Counted from the stretch's first letter, positions 41,953 to 50,184 are shown. The stretch is DNA of 64,000 bases from Gracilimonas sp040117685 (GCF_040117685.2 NZ_JBEDYP020000012.1:186001-250000), one strand, 5' to 3'. Notes: generated by a model not told the origin, from the letters alone. A program made the numbers and translations.

Positions 41953-42538
41953 AATCAAACACCTCTTTGTTGATGTTCCAGGAGTCGAACGTCTTCTTGA
42001 GGGCGCTCAACCCGTAATACAATCTTGACTTTACTGTGTTTTCAGGTTCATCCAAAATTTCTGCTATTTCTCTGAAGGTTAATCCTTCGTACTCTTTCAT
42101 AATCACCACCACCCGCTGCTCAACCGGCAGTTGAAGGAGTGCTTTGTGAAGCAAAACTAATCCTTCATTTCGGAGAACGTTGCCATCGGCAGGCGTGGCC
42201 GTTTCTGTTTGGGGGGCAATTTTGAGTGCTTCATACGAAGTAGCTCGTTTACGCCCAACCCGCTTCAATTCATCAAGGCACAGGTTGTTAGCAATAGTGT
42301 ACAACCACGCCCCAAATTTGTTTACATCATCCAGTGTATCCAGCTTGTGGTATGCTTTGATGAAGGTTTTTTGAGTGATCTCAGCAGCATCATCGGAACT
42401 CGCAAAAAACCGGTACGCAAAGTGGTGGATGCGATCCTGCCATCGCGTTACCAGCTTGTTAAAAGCCTGGTGATTTCCACCTCGAAAATCCTGTACCAGT
42501 TGTGCGTCTTTCATGTGTTCGTGTTGTCCCGAGTTCAT
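41945..42538 (-). CDS. ECF-type RNA polymerase sigma factor
   Basis: A 197-residue sigma-70 family group IV factor. Region 2 runs through GGNHQAFNKLVTRWQDRIHH to DDAAEITQKTFIKAYHKL; region 4 is LPVEQRVVVIMKEYEGLTFR then EIAEILDEPENTVKSRLYYG. ATG 42538 is preferred to the longer frame; an inner ATG at 42514 is also possible. The adjacent overlapping gene is the likely anti-sigma. It probably controls an envelope response, judging by the downstream genes. Confidence 0.9.
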   Translation of the reverse strand: MNSGQHEHMKDAQLVQDFRGGNHQAFNKLVTRWQDRIHHFAYRFFASSDDAAEITQKTFIKAYHKLDTLDDVNKFGAWLYTIANNLCLDELKRVGRKRATSYEALKIAPQTETATPADGNVLRNEGLVLLHKALLQLPVEQRVVVIMKEYEGLTFREIAEILDEPENTVKSRLYYGLSALKKTFDSWNINKEVFDYE

Positions 42539-42625
42539 TCTGAAAGTAAGACGAGGGAAAGGGGAATATAGTTTTAAAAAATTTAGAAGGGAGTAGCGAT
42601 TCACTTTAGCAGGATCAGCGCAACC

Positions 42626-42709
42626 AGCGCAAGCGTCCGCTTGTGCGGTGTTGACCTAAGAAAGGCTCATGTGATTGACCAATAAGTTCGTCCAAGCTGA
42701 CGCTTGAAC
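42626..42709 (+). repeat. Dispersed palindromic repeat, copy B
   Basis: About 84 bp with the same palindromic ends as copies A and C and the same internal segment ATGTGATTGACCAATAAG as copy C. It sits upstream of the sigma gene, between it and the OmpA operon. Confidence 0.85.
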
Positions 42710-42736
42710 CGGATGGGGAGAAATCAGAATTCAGGA

Positions 42737-42931
42737 TCATAAAACCCCATCATTCGGCTCAGCACGCACAGAAAATGTTGCTGAATTTGACAAGAGCCGG
42801 GTGATGGAGCTATGCCAGCCGAATACAGTCAAACCCATCACCCCGCTTCTGCCGATTAATGCACATAGCTCTGCTAAACGGAAGCGGAATGATGGATTGT
42901 ATTCTCGGTTACTCAGCATTGGGAGGGTCAT
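42737..42931 (-). other. Unassigned region with a 64-codon open frame
   Basis: The 470-nt gap between the sigma gene and the OmpA gene holds repeat copy B, then this short frame (MTLPMLSNREYNPSFRFR and following, Ser/Arg rich). It has no ribosome site I can defend and does not look like a typical protein; it could be a remnant of an insertion or a non-coding stretch. Confidence 0.25.
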
Positions 42932-42954
42932 GTCATCCTAATAAATCTCAACAA

Positions 42955-42987
42955 TAAAAAAGGGGGAAGTGATCAACCTTCCCCCTT
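42955..42987 (-). terminator. Intrinsic terminator for the OmpA operon
   Basis: Read on the minus strand: arms 42978-42987 and 42960-42969 form a 10-bp GC-rich stem around an 8-nt loop, followed by a T run at 42960-42955. It lies 21 nt after the OmpA-like stop. Confidence 0.85.
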
Positions 42988-43007
42988 GTCTCTCTTCGCG
43001 TATGAAG

Positions 43008-43892
43008 CTATTCCGTACGTTGCGAAACAACTCCATTCTCGTTAGATATTATAACCTCCACCCGCCGGTTTTGTTGCCTTCCGGCCTCATTCATATTGGT
43101 GGCAACAGGATATTCTTCTCCATATCCCACCGTTTCAATTCGCTGCGAAGATATCCCTGCTTGTATTAACGCTTGTTTCAGGGCATCGGCTCTTCGCTGC
43201 GACAGATTTTTATTGTATTCAGCTGAACCGATGCTGTCGGTAAAACCTTCAATATGAACCGTTCTTTCAGGATAGTTCTTCAAAAAACCGGCCAGTTCGT
43301 TTACCACTTTGTTAGCCCCTGCATTCAGGGTAGAGCTGTCGAAGTCAAAAAGCACATCGCTGAGTGTCAGCACCATGCCTCGCTCACTTTGCCGGGCTTC
43401 CATTTCTGACAGGCGTTCAGCTAATTCCGAGGCTTCTTTACGAGCTCTTTCGGCCTCGGCTCTTTCTTCTTTAACCAGTTGAAGGGCGTCTTCAGCCCGC
43501 CTCTCAGCTGCAATGGCTTCGGCCCTTCGTGCTTCTATCAGCACTTGCTTCCGCTCAGACTCCGCCTGTTCAACTTCATCCTGAGCTGCATTTAATTCAG
43601 CTGTTTCACGGGCAATTCTTGTTTTCTGATTGGCGATATAAGCATAGTGTTCAATCAGGTTTCTGTCAGCACCCTCTTCCCAGAGTTGTTGGCTTTGTTC
43701 CAGGGCTTCTTCGGCTTCTTTTAACGCAACGGGGGCTTTCATCACAATCATGGAATCCTGCTCAGCCTTATCATAAGACTGTCTGGCTTCCATAAGCAGC
43801 GGGTTGTTTTGTGGTGGCCCGCCACAACCAGCTAAAAGCAAGGGAATAATCAGGCCAAGAATAATTAAACTATTTCTCGCAAGTTCTCTCAT
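43008..43892 (-). CDS. OmpA-family lipoprotein
   Basis: A 294-residue lipoprotein (lipobox at C23, LAGC). Residues about 30-165 are a long Ala/Glu-rich coiled coil starting with a DUF4398-like segment; residues about 175-285 are the OmpA C-terminal peptidoglycan-binding domain (DVLFDFDSSTLN, IEGFTDSIGSAEYNKNLSQR, NRRVEVII). It would tie the outer membrane to the cell wall. The upstream DUF4398 lipoprotein overlaps it by 4 nt (ATGA), so the two are translated together. Confidence 0.92.
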   Translation of the reverse strand: MRELARNSLIILGLIIPLLLAGCGGPPQNNPLLMEARQSYDKAEQDSMIVMKAPVALKEAEEALEQSQQLWEEGADRNLIEHYAYIANQKTRIARETAELNAAQDEVEQAESERKQVLIEARRAEAIAAERRAEDALQLVKEERAEAERARKEASELAERLSEMEARQSERGMVLTLSDVLFDFDSSTLNAGANKVVNELAGFLKNYPERTVHIEGFTDSIGSAEYNKNLSQRRADALKQALIQAGISSQRIETVGYGEEYPVATNMNEAGRQQNRRVEVIISNENGVVSQRTE

Positions 43893-44263
43893 GACTGACT
43901 CTCCGGTTTATCTAAATTATTCTGAATTTCTTCCTGTAGCACGCGGATACTTTCCCGCAGTTCACGCACGGCCTTCTGGGCTTTCTCAGACAATGATTTC
44001 ATCTGGGCCAACTCAGCATCAACCATAGCGCGGTCAGCTGTTCGCTTGGCTTTTCCGTATTTTTCTTTCGTTACAAGTTCCCGGGCTTTGACCAGTTTTT
44101 TGCGGGCCTCGCGAATCTCAAGCGGAGCATAGTTTTCAGCTCCCACTTGTTCGGCTTGTTGAATCGAGGCTTCAACCTGAGTCAATTTATCGCTTGGGGG
44201 TTTAGTGCTTGCACAAGCTCCTACAGTAAATATGAGAAAAGTAAGTAGTAACAGTTGCCTCAT
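43889..44263 (-). CDS. DUF4398 domain lipoprotein
   Basis: A 124-residue lipoprotein (lipobox at C17, VGAC). Nearly all of the mature part is helical (APLEIREARKKLVKARELVT, KSLSEKAQKAVRELRE), matching DUF4398. It overlaps the OmpA-like gene by 4 nt. DUF4398 and OmpA proteins are commonly paired, suggesting a shared envelope scaffold. Confidence 0.85.
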   Translation of the reverse strand: MRQLLLLTFLIFTVGACASTKPPSDKLTQVEASIQQAEQVGAENYAPLEIREARKKLVKARELVTKEKYGKAKRTADRAMVDAELAQMKSLSEKAQKAVRELRESIRVLQEEIQNNLDKPESQS

Positions 44264-44360
44264 TATGCACAGAATTTTATTACATGTTTATCACCTTTAA
44301 TCAATGATTTTGGAGTTTGTTCCCGGGGAAGATGTATAGGTAGCATTTGAGCCTGGCAAT

Positions 44361-44444
44361 AGCGCAAGCTTCCGCTTGTGCGGTGTTGAACAAAGGAGAG
44401 TTAATGTGATTGACCAATAAGTTCGTCCAAGCGGACGCTTGAAC
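44361..44444 (+). repeat. Dispersed palindromic repeat, copy C
   Basis: About 84 bp, starting AGCGCAAGCTTCCGCTTGTG and ending AAGCGGACGCTTGAAC, preceded by CAAT as in copy A. It is the closest relative of copy B and is in direct orientation with both. Confidence 0.85.
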
Positions 44445-44624
44445 GATTGGGGATTTAAATAAAGCGGAAACGTGAACGAGGAACGAAGTTATATTAACGG
44501 CTTTTTCTCATTACGAACGTCTCGTTTGTAATACCTGCCTCAACCTCCGGTTCAAAAACCGGTAAGTTCGAGCTGTTACTTCCGGCTACGATTTATCACT
44601 CAAAAACATTTATCCACATTGTTG

Positions 44625-44655
44625 TTGATAACACGGAAAAGAACCCGTATTTTTA
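44625..44655 (+). promoter_or_regulatory. Possible ffh promoter
   Basis: TTG at 44625-44627 and TATTTTTA at 44648-44655, 20 nt apart, approximate the Bacteroidota -33/-7 pair with one mismatch in the -7 box. It is 39 nt ahead of ffh. Confidence 0.3.
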
Positions 44656-44693
44656 CAGGCTCTGTAATTGGCGGAGAAAAATCCTGTTAACTT

Positions 44694-46034
44694 ATGTTTG
44701 AAGATTTATCCTCAAAATTAGATAAAGCCTTTCAATCCCTGAAGGGAGAAGCTCGCATCACGGATGTGAATGTAGCGGAGACTGTCCGCGAAATTCGACG
44801 TGCATTGCTGGATGCTGACGTTAATTATGAGGTTGCCCGCCAGTTTACGGAAGATGTCAAAGAGCAGGTGCTCGGTTCTGATGTACTCACCAGTGTTAAT
44901 CCCGGCCAGCAGTTCACAAAAATTGTGCACGACAAGCTGGTTGAGACTTTTGGTGGCGAAAAAGCCGACATCGCTAAAGCTGACACCCCTCCTACAGTAA
45001 TTCTTATAGCCGGACTTCAGGGTTCGGGTAAAACTACCTTTACCGGAAAGTTAGCCCGACACTTAAAACAGGAGCATAAAAGGAATCCTCTTCTTGCTGC
45101 CGCCGATGTTTATCGCCCTGCCGCTGTTGACCAGCTTAAGACACTCGCTTCGCAAATTGATGTTCCGGTGTATTCCATCGAGCAGAAAGATGCGGTTCGT
45201 GTTGCCAAAGAAGCCGTTTCGATGGCTAAAAGCTTGGCACTCGATACGGTTATCATTGATACCGCGGGTCGTTTACACGTAGATGAGGAAATGATGAATG
45301 AGGTTGCGGAAATCAAGAAGGCCGTAAATCCTCATGAGATCCTGTTTGTGGTCGATTCCATGACCGGACAGGATGCTGTAAATACAGCCAAAGAATTTAA
45401 CGAACGTATTGATTACAACGGTGTGGTTTTAACCAAGCTGGATGGTGACACCCGCGGTGGTGCTGCCCTTTCCATTAAAACCGTTGTAAACAAGCCCATC
45501 AAATTTGTGAGTACCGGCGAAAAGCTGGATGCTCTTTCTCCTTTTTATCCCGACCGTATGGCTCAGCGTATTCTGGGCATGGGAGATGTGGTTTCGTTTG
45601 TTGAAAAAGCTCAAAAAGAATTTGACGAGAAGGAAGCCGAAAAACTTCAGCAGAAAATCCGGTCGGATAAATTCGACCTGAATGACTTTCTCGAGCAAAT
45701 TCAGAAGATCAAGAAGATGGGAGACTTCGGTGATCTTGTTTCTATGATACCCGGCGCCAGCAAAGCATTGAACGATACTGAAATCGACGATGATGCCTTC
45801 AAACCAATTGAAGCTATAATCTTATCAATGACGCCGGAGGAACGCCAGGAGCCCGAGTTGCTAAACGGAAGTCGAAGACGCCGCATAGCCAAAGGATCTG
45901 GCACCACTGTTCGTGAGATCAATCAACTCATGAAGCAGTTCGATCAAATGAAAAAAATGATGAAGACCATGTCGAAAATGGGTAAAGCCGGACGTGCTCT
46001 TCAAGGATTGAAGAATCTGCCTATCGGCCGATAA
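44694..46034 (+). CDS. ffh: Signal recognition particle protein Ffh
   Basis: A 446-residue SRP54 GTPase that targets nascent membrane proteins to the translocon. N-domain at the start; G-domain motifs GLQGSGKTT, DTAGR, and TKLDGDTRGG; and a Met-rich M-domain (FDQMKKMMKTMSKMGKAG) that binds signal sequences and SRP RNA. It begins the conserved run with rpsP, rimM, trmD and rplS. Confidence 0.97.
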   Translation: MFEDLSSKLDKAFQSLKGEARITDVNVAETVREIRRALLDADVNYEVARQFTEDVKEQVLGSDVLTSVNPGQQFTKIVHDKLVETFGGEKADIAKADTPPTVILIAGLQGSGKTTFTGKLARHLKQEHKRNPLLAAADVYRPAAVDQLKTLASQIDVPVYSIEQKDAVRVAKEAVSMAKSLALDTVIIDTAGRLHVDEEMMNEVAEIKKAVNPHEILFVVDSMTGQDAVNTAKEFNERIDYNGVVLTKLDGDTRGGAALSIKTVVNKPIKFVSTGEKLDALSPFYPDRMAQRILGMGDVVSFVEKAQKEFDEKEAEKLQQKIRSDKFDLNDFLEQIQKIKKMGDFGDLVSMIPGASKALNDTEIDDDAFKPIEAIILSMTPEERQEPELLNGSRRRRIAKGSGTTVREINQLMKQFDQMKKMMKTMSKMGKAGRALQGLKNLPIGR

Positions 46035-46069
46035 GAACTTATAATTTAAACACACATTGGAGAACAGCA

Positions 46070-46984
46070 TTGTTAAGAATCAGATTACAACGAAAAGGAC
46101 GTAAGAAACGCCCGATTTGGCATATCGTAGTAGCCGAAAGACACGAAGCTCGTGATGGACGTATCGTAGAGCGTGTGGGTCGTTACGACAACGTAACCGA
46201 GAAAAAAGAAGTGGTACTCAACGAAGACCGCATTCTTTATTGGTTAGACACCGGCGCCCAGCCTACCGATACCGTACGTAAAATCCTTCGCCGCGAAGGA
46301 ATCCTGTACAAGCGCCACCTCATGAACTGGGGCAAGAGCGAAGAAGAAATCGAAAAAGCACTGGCAGAATGGAAAGAGTACAGAGACTCTAAGAAAGATG
46401 ATGCCACCAGCCGCAAAGCGGACTACAAAGAAGTGCTTGCTGCCGAGGAAAGGGAATACAAAGAGCAGCTTCAGAAAAAAGCCAAGCAGGCTGCTGCTGA
46501 AGTAGAAGCTGAAAAAGCAGCTGCTGAAGCGGAAGAAGACGAGGCTCCTAAAAATGAAGCCGAAGAAATTGAAGCGGCATTAGAAGAAGCTGAATCTGAT
46601 GATTCTGCAGAAGAAACAGCAGAAGCTGCCAAAGAAGAAACTACAGAAGCCGAAGCCGAGGAAGAAACAGCTGATGAAGCTGAAGAAGAAACCGAAGCTA
46701 AAGAAGAAGCTCCTGCTGAAGACGAAGCAGAAACAGAAGACAATTCTGCTGAAGAAGAAACTGAAGAGGCTGAGGAAGAAACCAAAGACGAAGCTCCTGC
46801 TGAAGAAGAGAAGAAAGAAGAAGCTGAAGAATCATCTTCTGACAAGGTTTCTACCGATATGAACGCAAAAGAGGCGATAGATCACATCAACAATACTGAT
46901 CTGGACGACCTTAAAGGATTTGTCCCGGAAGACGAAGACCGTGTAACGGTTCAGCGTGCCTGGGAAAGCAAACAAGAAGGATAA
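46070..46984 (+). CDS. rpsP: 30S ribosomal protein S16 with long acidic C-terminal extension
   Basis: A 304-residue bS16. Residues 1-85 are a normal S16 (RIRLQRKGRKKRPIWHIVVA, DGRIVERVGRYD, GAQPTDTVRKILRREG). A TTG start at 46070 with GGAG 8-11 nt upstream is preferred. After a helix to about residue 130 comes about 130 residues of Glu/Ala repeats, then a distinct last segment (264-304, MNAKEAIDHINNTDLDDLKG). Typical bS16 is about 80-180 residues. The extension is likely surface exposed on the small subunit; its role is unknown. Confidence 0.93.
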   Translation: MLRIRLQRKGRKKRPIWHIVVAERHEARDGRIVERVGRYDNVTEKKEVVLNEDRILYWLDTGAQPTDTVRKILRREGILYKRHLMNWGKSEEEIEKALAEWKEYRDSKKDDATSRKADYKEVLAAEEREYKEQLQKKAKQAAAEVEAEKAAAEAEEDEAPKNEAEEIEAALEEAESDDSAEETAEAAKEETTEAEAEEETADEAEEETEAKEEAPAEDEAETEDNSAEEETEEAEEETKDEAPAEEEKKEEAEESSSDKVSTDMNAKEAIDHINNTDLDDLKGFVPEDEDRVTVQRAWESKQEG

Positions 46985-47002
46985 AAAAGATATCCGGCGC
47001 CT

Positions 47003-47542
47003 ATGAATAAGGACGCCAATACACCGGGCTTTGTTCAGGTGGGGCATGTAGAACGCTCCCATGGACTTGAGGGCGAGGTCAAAGTTTTCTTTGATGTCGA
47101 TGACCCCCAAAAGGTTGAAGAACTTAAGCTGGTGTATTTGCGAAATGATCGGGGCGACTTTTACCCTGCCCGAATTATGGATTTTCGGGTTGAGGGCAAA
47201 AGAAATAAAGTTTCGTTCTTTGTACAATTTGACCATGTCGCTGATCGCACCGGCGCTGAGGCTTTAAAAAGCAAAGGCCTTTTTCTGGAAGCAGAAGAAG
47301 CCGAACCTTTTATAGAGGCCGACGAAGAAACCGATGATTCATTGATTGATCATGAAGTTTATAATGATGATCATGAAGCCATTGGCTTGGTGGTTGATGT
47401 GATGAATAATCCGGCTCACCCCATTTTAGTGGTTGCAACTACTTCGGGAAGCCGTCTGATTCCATACATCGAACACTTTGTAAAAGACCGGCGCGACGGT
47501 AACATCTATTGCCAGAATCTGGATGAACTGGAAGGAATATGA
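47003..47542 (+). CDS. rimM: Ribosome maturation factor RimM
   Basis: A 179-residue 16S-processing factor that binds S19 during 30S assembly. The N-terminal RimM barrel opens FVQVGHVERSHGLEGEVKV and a PRC-barrel fills the C-terminal half (SRLIPYIEHFVKDRR). It lies 18 nt after rpsP and overlaps trmD by 4 nt, the standard order. Confidence 0.95.
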   Translation: MNKDANTPGFVQVGHVERSHGLEGEVKVFFDVDDPQKVEELKLVYLRNDRGDFYPARIMDFRVEGKRNKVSFFVQFDHVADRTGAEALKSKGLFLEAEEAEPFIEADEETDDSLIDHEVYNDDHEAIGLVVDVMNNPAHPILVVATTSGSRLIPYIEHFVKDRRDGNIYCQNLDELEGI

Positions 47543-48234
47543 TGAGAATTGATATTATTTCTGCTGTTCCCGCTTTGTTGGATGGTCCCCTGAATCACAG
47601 TATTGTGAAACGGGCCATTGACAAAAACCTGGTTGAAATTCATGTGCACGACCTTCGGGATTACACCGAAGACAAACACAAGAAAATAGATGATTACCCT
47701 TATGGTGGCGAACCTGGAATGGTGCTCACTCCTCAGCCAATATTCAGCTGTATCGAGAAGCTTCAATCCGAACGTGATTATGATGAACTCATTTTCACAG
47801 CTCCGGATGGCGATGTTTTTGAACAAACCGATGCGAACGCATTGTCGCTCAAACAAAACATCATCATTTTGTGTGGCCACTACAAAGGCGTTGATCAGCG
47901 GGTAAGAGATGAACTCATCACCAAAGAGTTTTCCATTGGTGATTTTGTGCTTTCAGGAGGCGAACTACCGGCTATGGTTATAACCGATGCTGTTGTTCGC
48001 CTGCTCCCCGGTGTGTTGGGAGACGCAGGAAGCGCGCTGAATGATTCATTTCAGGATGGACTGCTGGAAGGTCCGGTTTATACACGTCCTGCAGAGTTTA
48101 AAGGGATGAAAGTCCCGGATGTTCTCCTTTCAGGTGATCACAAAAAGGTGGCTGAATGGAAGCAAGAGCAATCCGAAAAGCGGACCAAAGAACGAAGAAA
48201 AGATTTGTACGAAAAATTTAAGAAAGAACATTAA
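47539..48234 (+). CDS. trmD: tRNA (guanine37-N1)-methyltransferase
   Basis: A 231-residue SPOUT methyltransferase modifying G37 of tRNAs to prevent frameshifting. Motifs: YGGEPGMVLTPQPI, CGHYKGVDQRV, IGDFVLSGGELPAMVI and the trefoil-knot region around it. Two consecutive ATGs (47539 and 47542) can serve as start; the first gives a 4-nt overlap with rimM, the second abuts it and fits the family N-terminus MRIDII. Confidence 0.95.
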   Translation: MMRIDIISAVPALLDGPLNHSIVKRAIDKNLVEIHVHDLRDYTEDKHKKIDDYPYGGEPGMVLTPQPIFSCIEKLQSERDYDELIFTAPDGDVFEQTDANALSLKQNIIILCGHYKGVDQRVRDELITKEFSIGDFVLSGGELPAMVITDAVVRLLPGVLGDAGSALNDSFQDGLLEGPVYTRPAEFKGMKVPDVLLSGDHKKVAEWKQEQSEKRTKERRKDLYEKFKKEH

Positions 48235-48238
48235 TAAC

Positions 48239-48260
48239 AATCCTGGTAGCTACCAGGATT
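48239..48260. promoter_or_regulatory. Perfect 22-nt palindrome between trmD and rplS
   Basis: Bases 48239-48249 and 48250-48260 are exact complements around AGCT. There is no following U tract. The location in the leader of rplS fits either a weak terminator/processing hairpin or a ribosomal-protein control site. Confidence 0.6.
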
Positions 48261-48273
48261 AAATTTAGAAATC

Positions 48274-48627
48274 ATGGATAAGTTAAAACTTGTAGAGCAA
48301 AGCCTGATAAATGAGGATGTTCCTCACTTTACAGCTGGAGATACTGTAAATGTTCACTACCGCGTGCGCGAGGGTGAAAAAGAACGTATTCAGCAGTATG
48401 AAGGTGTTGTGCTTTCTGAAAGAGGAAGTGGCCCGAACAAGACGTTTACTGTACGCAAAATTAGCAGCAACGTTGGTGTTGAGCGTGTATTTCCGCTGAA
48501 CTCTCCTTTCATTGCTAAAATTGAAGTGAAGAAAAAAGGAAAAGTAAGACGATCAAAACTTTTCTACCTGCGAGAACTTCGAGGAAAAGCGGCGCGTATT
48601 CAAGAAAAAGGCGCGAAGAAGCAATAA
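48274..48627 (+). CDS. rplS: 50S ribosomal protein L19
   Basis: A 117-residue bL19 at the 30S-50S interface. The core FTAGDTVNVHYRVREGEKER and the stretch KIEVKKKGKVRRSKLFYLRE are typical. It ends the ffh-rpsP-rimM-trmD-rplS group; adk follows after 106 nt. Confidence 0.96.
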   Translation: MDKLKLVEQSLINEDVPHFTAGDTVNVHYRVREGEKERIQQYEGVVLSERGSGPNKTFTVRKISSNVGVERVFPLNSPFIAKIEVKKKGKVRRSKLFYLRELRGKAARIQEKGAKKQ

Positions 48628-48650
48628 ATTTGCCGGCTGAATTTTACTGT

Positions 48651-48683
48651 AATCTTAGACTTTTTAGTTAACGTTCTAAGATT
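48651..48683. promoter_or_regulatory. Inverted repeat between rplS and adk
   Basis: AATCTTAGA at 48651-48659 and its complement at 48675-48683 could form a 9-bp stem with a 15-nt loop. No poly-T follows, so a terminator role is weak. Confidence 0.4.
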
Positions 48684-48733
48684 TCAGTTCAGCTTGTTAT
48701 CGCTATTTATCAGTTTAATCAAACTAACTAAGG

Positions 48734-49288
48734 ATGAACATTATTCTGTTTGGCCCTCCCGGGGCGGGAAAAGGGACTCAGGCTAAGCTATTGCAAGACG
48801 AGTTTAGTATTCCACATCTTTCAACCGGAGATATTTTTCGGGCAGCGATTAAAAATAAAACGCCACTTGGGGTAAAAGTAAAATCTATTTTGGATTCCGG
48901 TGAATTGGTACCTGACCAAACCGTTGTTGACCTTGTTGCAGATGAGCTGGGTAAAGACAAGTATCAGGATGGGTATATTTTAGACGGCTTTCCAAGAACT
49001 GTAGTTCAAGCAGAAGCTTTTGACTCTTTCCTGGAAAAAAACAACGACAAGCTGGATGCTTTCATCCTGCTATCGGTTCCCGAAGAAGAGTTGATTAAAC
49101 GAATTCTTTCACGAGGTGAAGGGCGCTCGGATGACACTGAGGAAAAAGTAAAAACCCGCCTTCAGGTATATCGGGAAGAAACCCAGCCTGTTATGAAGCA
49201 CTACGCAAAACAGGACAAAGTGCAGGAGATAGATGGAATCGGAACCATCGATGAAATCTTCGGGCGAATAAAAGACGCTCTTAACTGA
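48734..49288 (+). CDS. adk: Adenylate kinase
   Basis: A 184-residue short-lid adenylate kinase converting ATP and AMP to ADP. P-loop GPPGAGKGTQ, AMP-site segment HLSTGDIFRAAI, and DGFPRTVVQAEAF are all present; the lid is the short form (SRGEGRSDDTEEKVKTR) without zinc cysteines. A good terminator follows at 49298. Confidence 0.96.
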   Translation: MNIILFGPPGAGKGTQAKLLQDEFSIPHLSTGDIFRAAIKNKTPLGVKVKSILDSGELVPDQTVVDLVADELGKDKYQDGYILDGFPRTVVQAEAFDSFLEKNNDKLDAFILLSVPEEELIKRILSRGEGRSDDTEEKVKTRLQVYREETQPVMKHYAKQDKVQEIDGIGTIDEIFGRIKDALN

Positions 49289-49297
49289 TCCAATTTG

Positions 49298-49324
49298 AAT
49301 CCCGCCACAGAGCGGGATTTTTTG
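49298..49324 (+). terminator. Intrinsic terminator after adk
   Basis: Arms 49298-49305 and 49312-49319 form an 8-bp stem around a 6-nt loop, then a T run. It closes the adk transcript. Confidence 0.85.
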
Positions 49325-49440
49325 TTTTTGCTATTCTGTAAACGATGGCCCACAACAGCTTATCGGTATCTCTATTCGGAACGATTATCTGGTTTTATTG
49401 TGTATAATAACAAAAGCGAAATAAAATTAGGAGTAAGTGA

Positions 49441-50184
49441 ATGGCGGCATCAAACAAGAAGGGAACCGGTTTACTAACATGGGGTACTGCATTAGCTGTT
49501 ATAGGCGGGCTTGCAGTTATACTTTCAGGCTATGGTTACCAGTGGGGGTGGTGGCATTTTAGTACAGGCTTTTCAATCATTCCCTGGGGGACGGGAGCAG
49601 CTATTTTAGGTGGAATTGTAGGAACGGCCGGGTTTTTCAGAATGAAAGAACGAGATAAGAATTACACTATAGCCGGCTTCACTGCAATGATTTTCGGGTT
49701 GGCTGCCTTATCAAATTTTGGATACTGGTATTTGGAAGTTCAGAAAGGATATCCACCTATCCACGATATCACAACGGATACGGTAAATCCCCCAGAGTTT
49801 GATGCCATTGTTCCTCTCCGGCAAGATGCTCCCAATCCCGCGGAGTACATTCATGAGGGTGGCCCGGCCAAAGCTCAAAAAGAATTTTATGAAGAACTGG
49901 AGACCCTGAATGTTTCATTGGAATATGATGAGGCTTATGACCGGGCCCTGGCAACTGCGCGGGAAATGCCCTGGCAGGTTGTAGGGGAAAACAAAGAGGA
50001 AGGAAGGATCGAGGCTTTTCATAAACTACCCTGGTTTGGGTTCATTGATGATGTGGTGATCAGGGTTGATACCATCCAAACAGGAAGCAAAATAGATGTC
50101 CGTTCGAAGTCAAGAATTGGAAGGGGTGACTTAGGAGTGAATGCTAAACGAATTAAAGCGTACTTAGAAGCTTATCAAAAATAG
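49441..50184 (+). CDS. DUF1499 domain membrane protein
   Basis: A 247-residue protein with three N-terminal hydrophobic segments (about 10-30, 45-65 and 75-95) and a DUF1499 domain after residue 110 (HDITTDTVNPPEF, then a VVGENKEEGRIEAFHKLPWF block). An AGGAG site sits 8-12 nt before the ATG. DUF1499 has no established function. Confidence 0.85.
   Translation: MAASNKKGTGLLTWGTALAVIGGLAVILSGYGYQWGWWHFSTGFSIIPWGTGAAILGGIVGTAGFFRMKERDKNYTIAGFTAMIFGLAALSNFGYWYLEVQKGYPPIHDITTDTVNPPEFDAIVPLRQDAPNPAEYIHEGGPAKAQKEFYEELETLNVSLEYDEAYDRALATAREMPWQVVGENKEEGRIEAFHKLPWFGFIDDVVIRVDTIQTGSKIDVRSKSRIGRGDLGVNAKRIKAYLEAYQK

Larger units (their letters stand above)
44264..44693. other. 430-nt divergent intergenic region before ffh
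   Basis: It contains repeat copy C (44361-44444), a small CCGGTTCAAAAACCGG hairpin near 44550 and the likely promoters for ffh and the DUF4398/OmpA operon. Nothing resembling an SRP RNA or tRNA could be folded here by eye. Confidence 0.45.

Noticed and set aside
44545..44570. T-loop-like sequence (GGTTCAAAAACC) suggesting a tRNA
   Set aside because: No acceptor, D or anticodon stems can be paired around it; it is a simple short palindrome.
44264..44693. SRP RNA gene next to ffh
   Set aside because: No GGAA tetraloop helix or 4.5S-like consensus could be recognised in the gap.
46471..46845. 124-residue Ser/Ala-rich open frame on the minus strand
   Set aside because: It is the antisense of the Glu/Ala repeat coding region of S16; GAA and GCT repeats read backwards give Ser and Ala codons without stops. 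No ribosome site or gene-like character.
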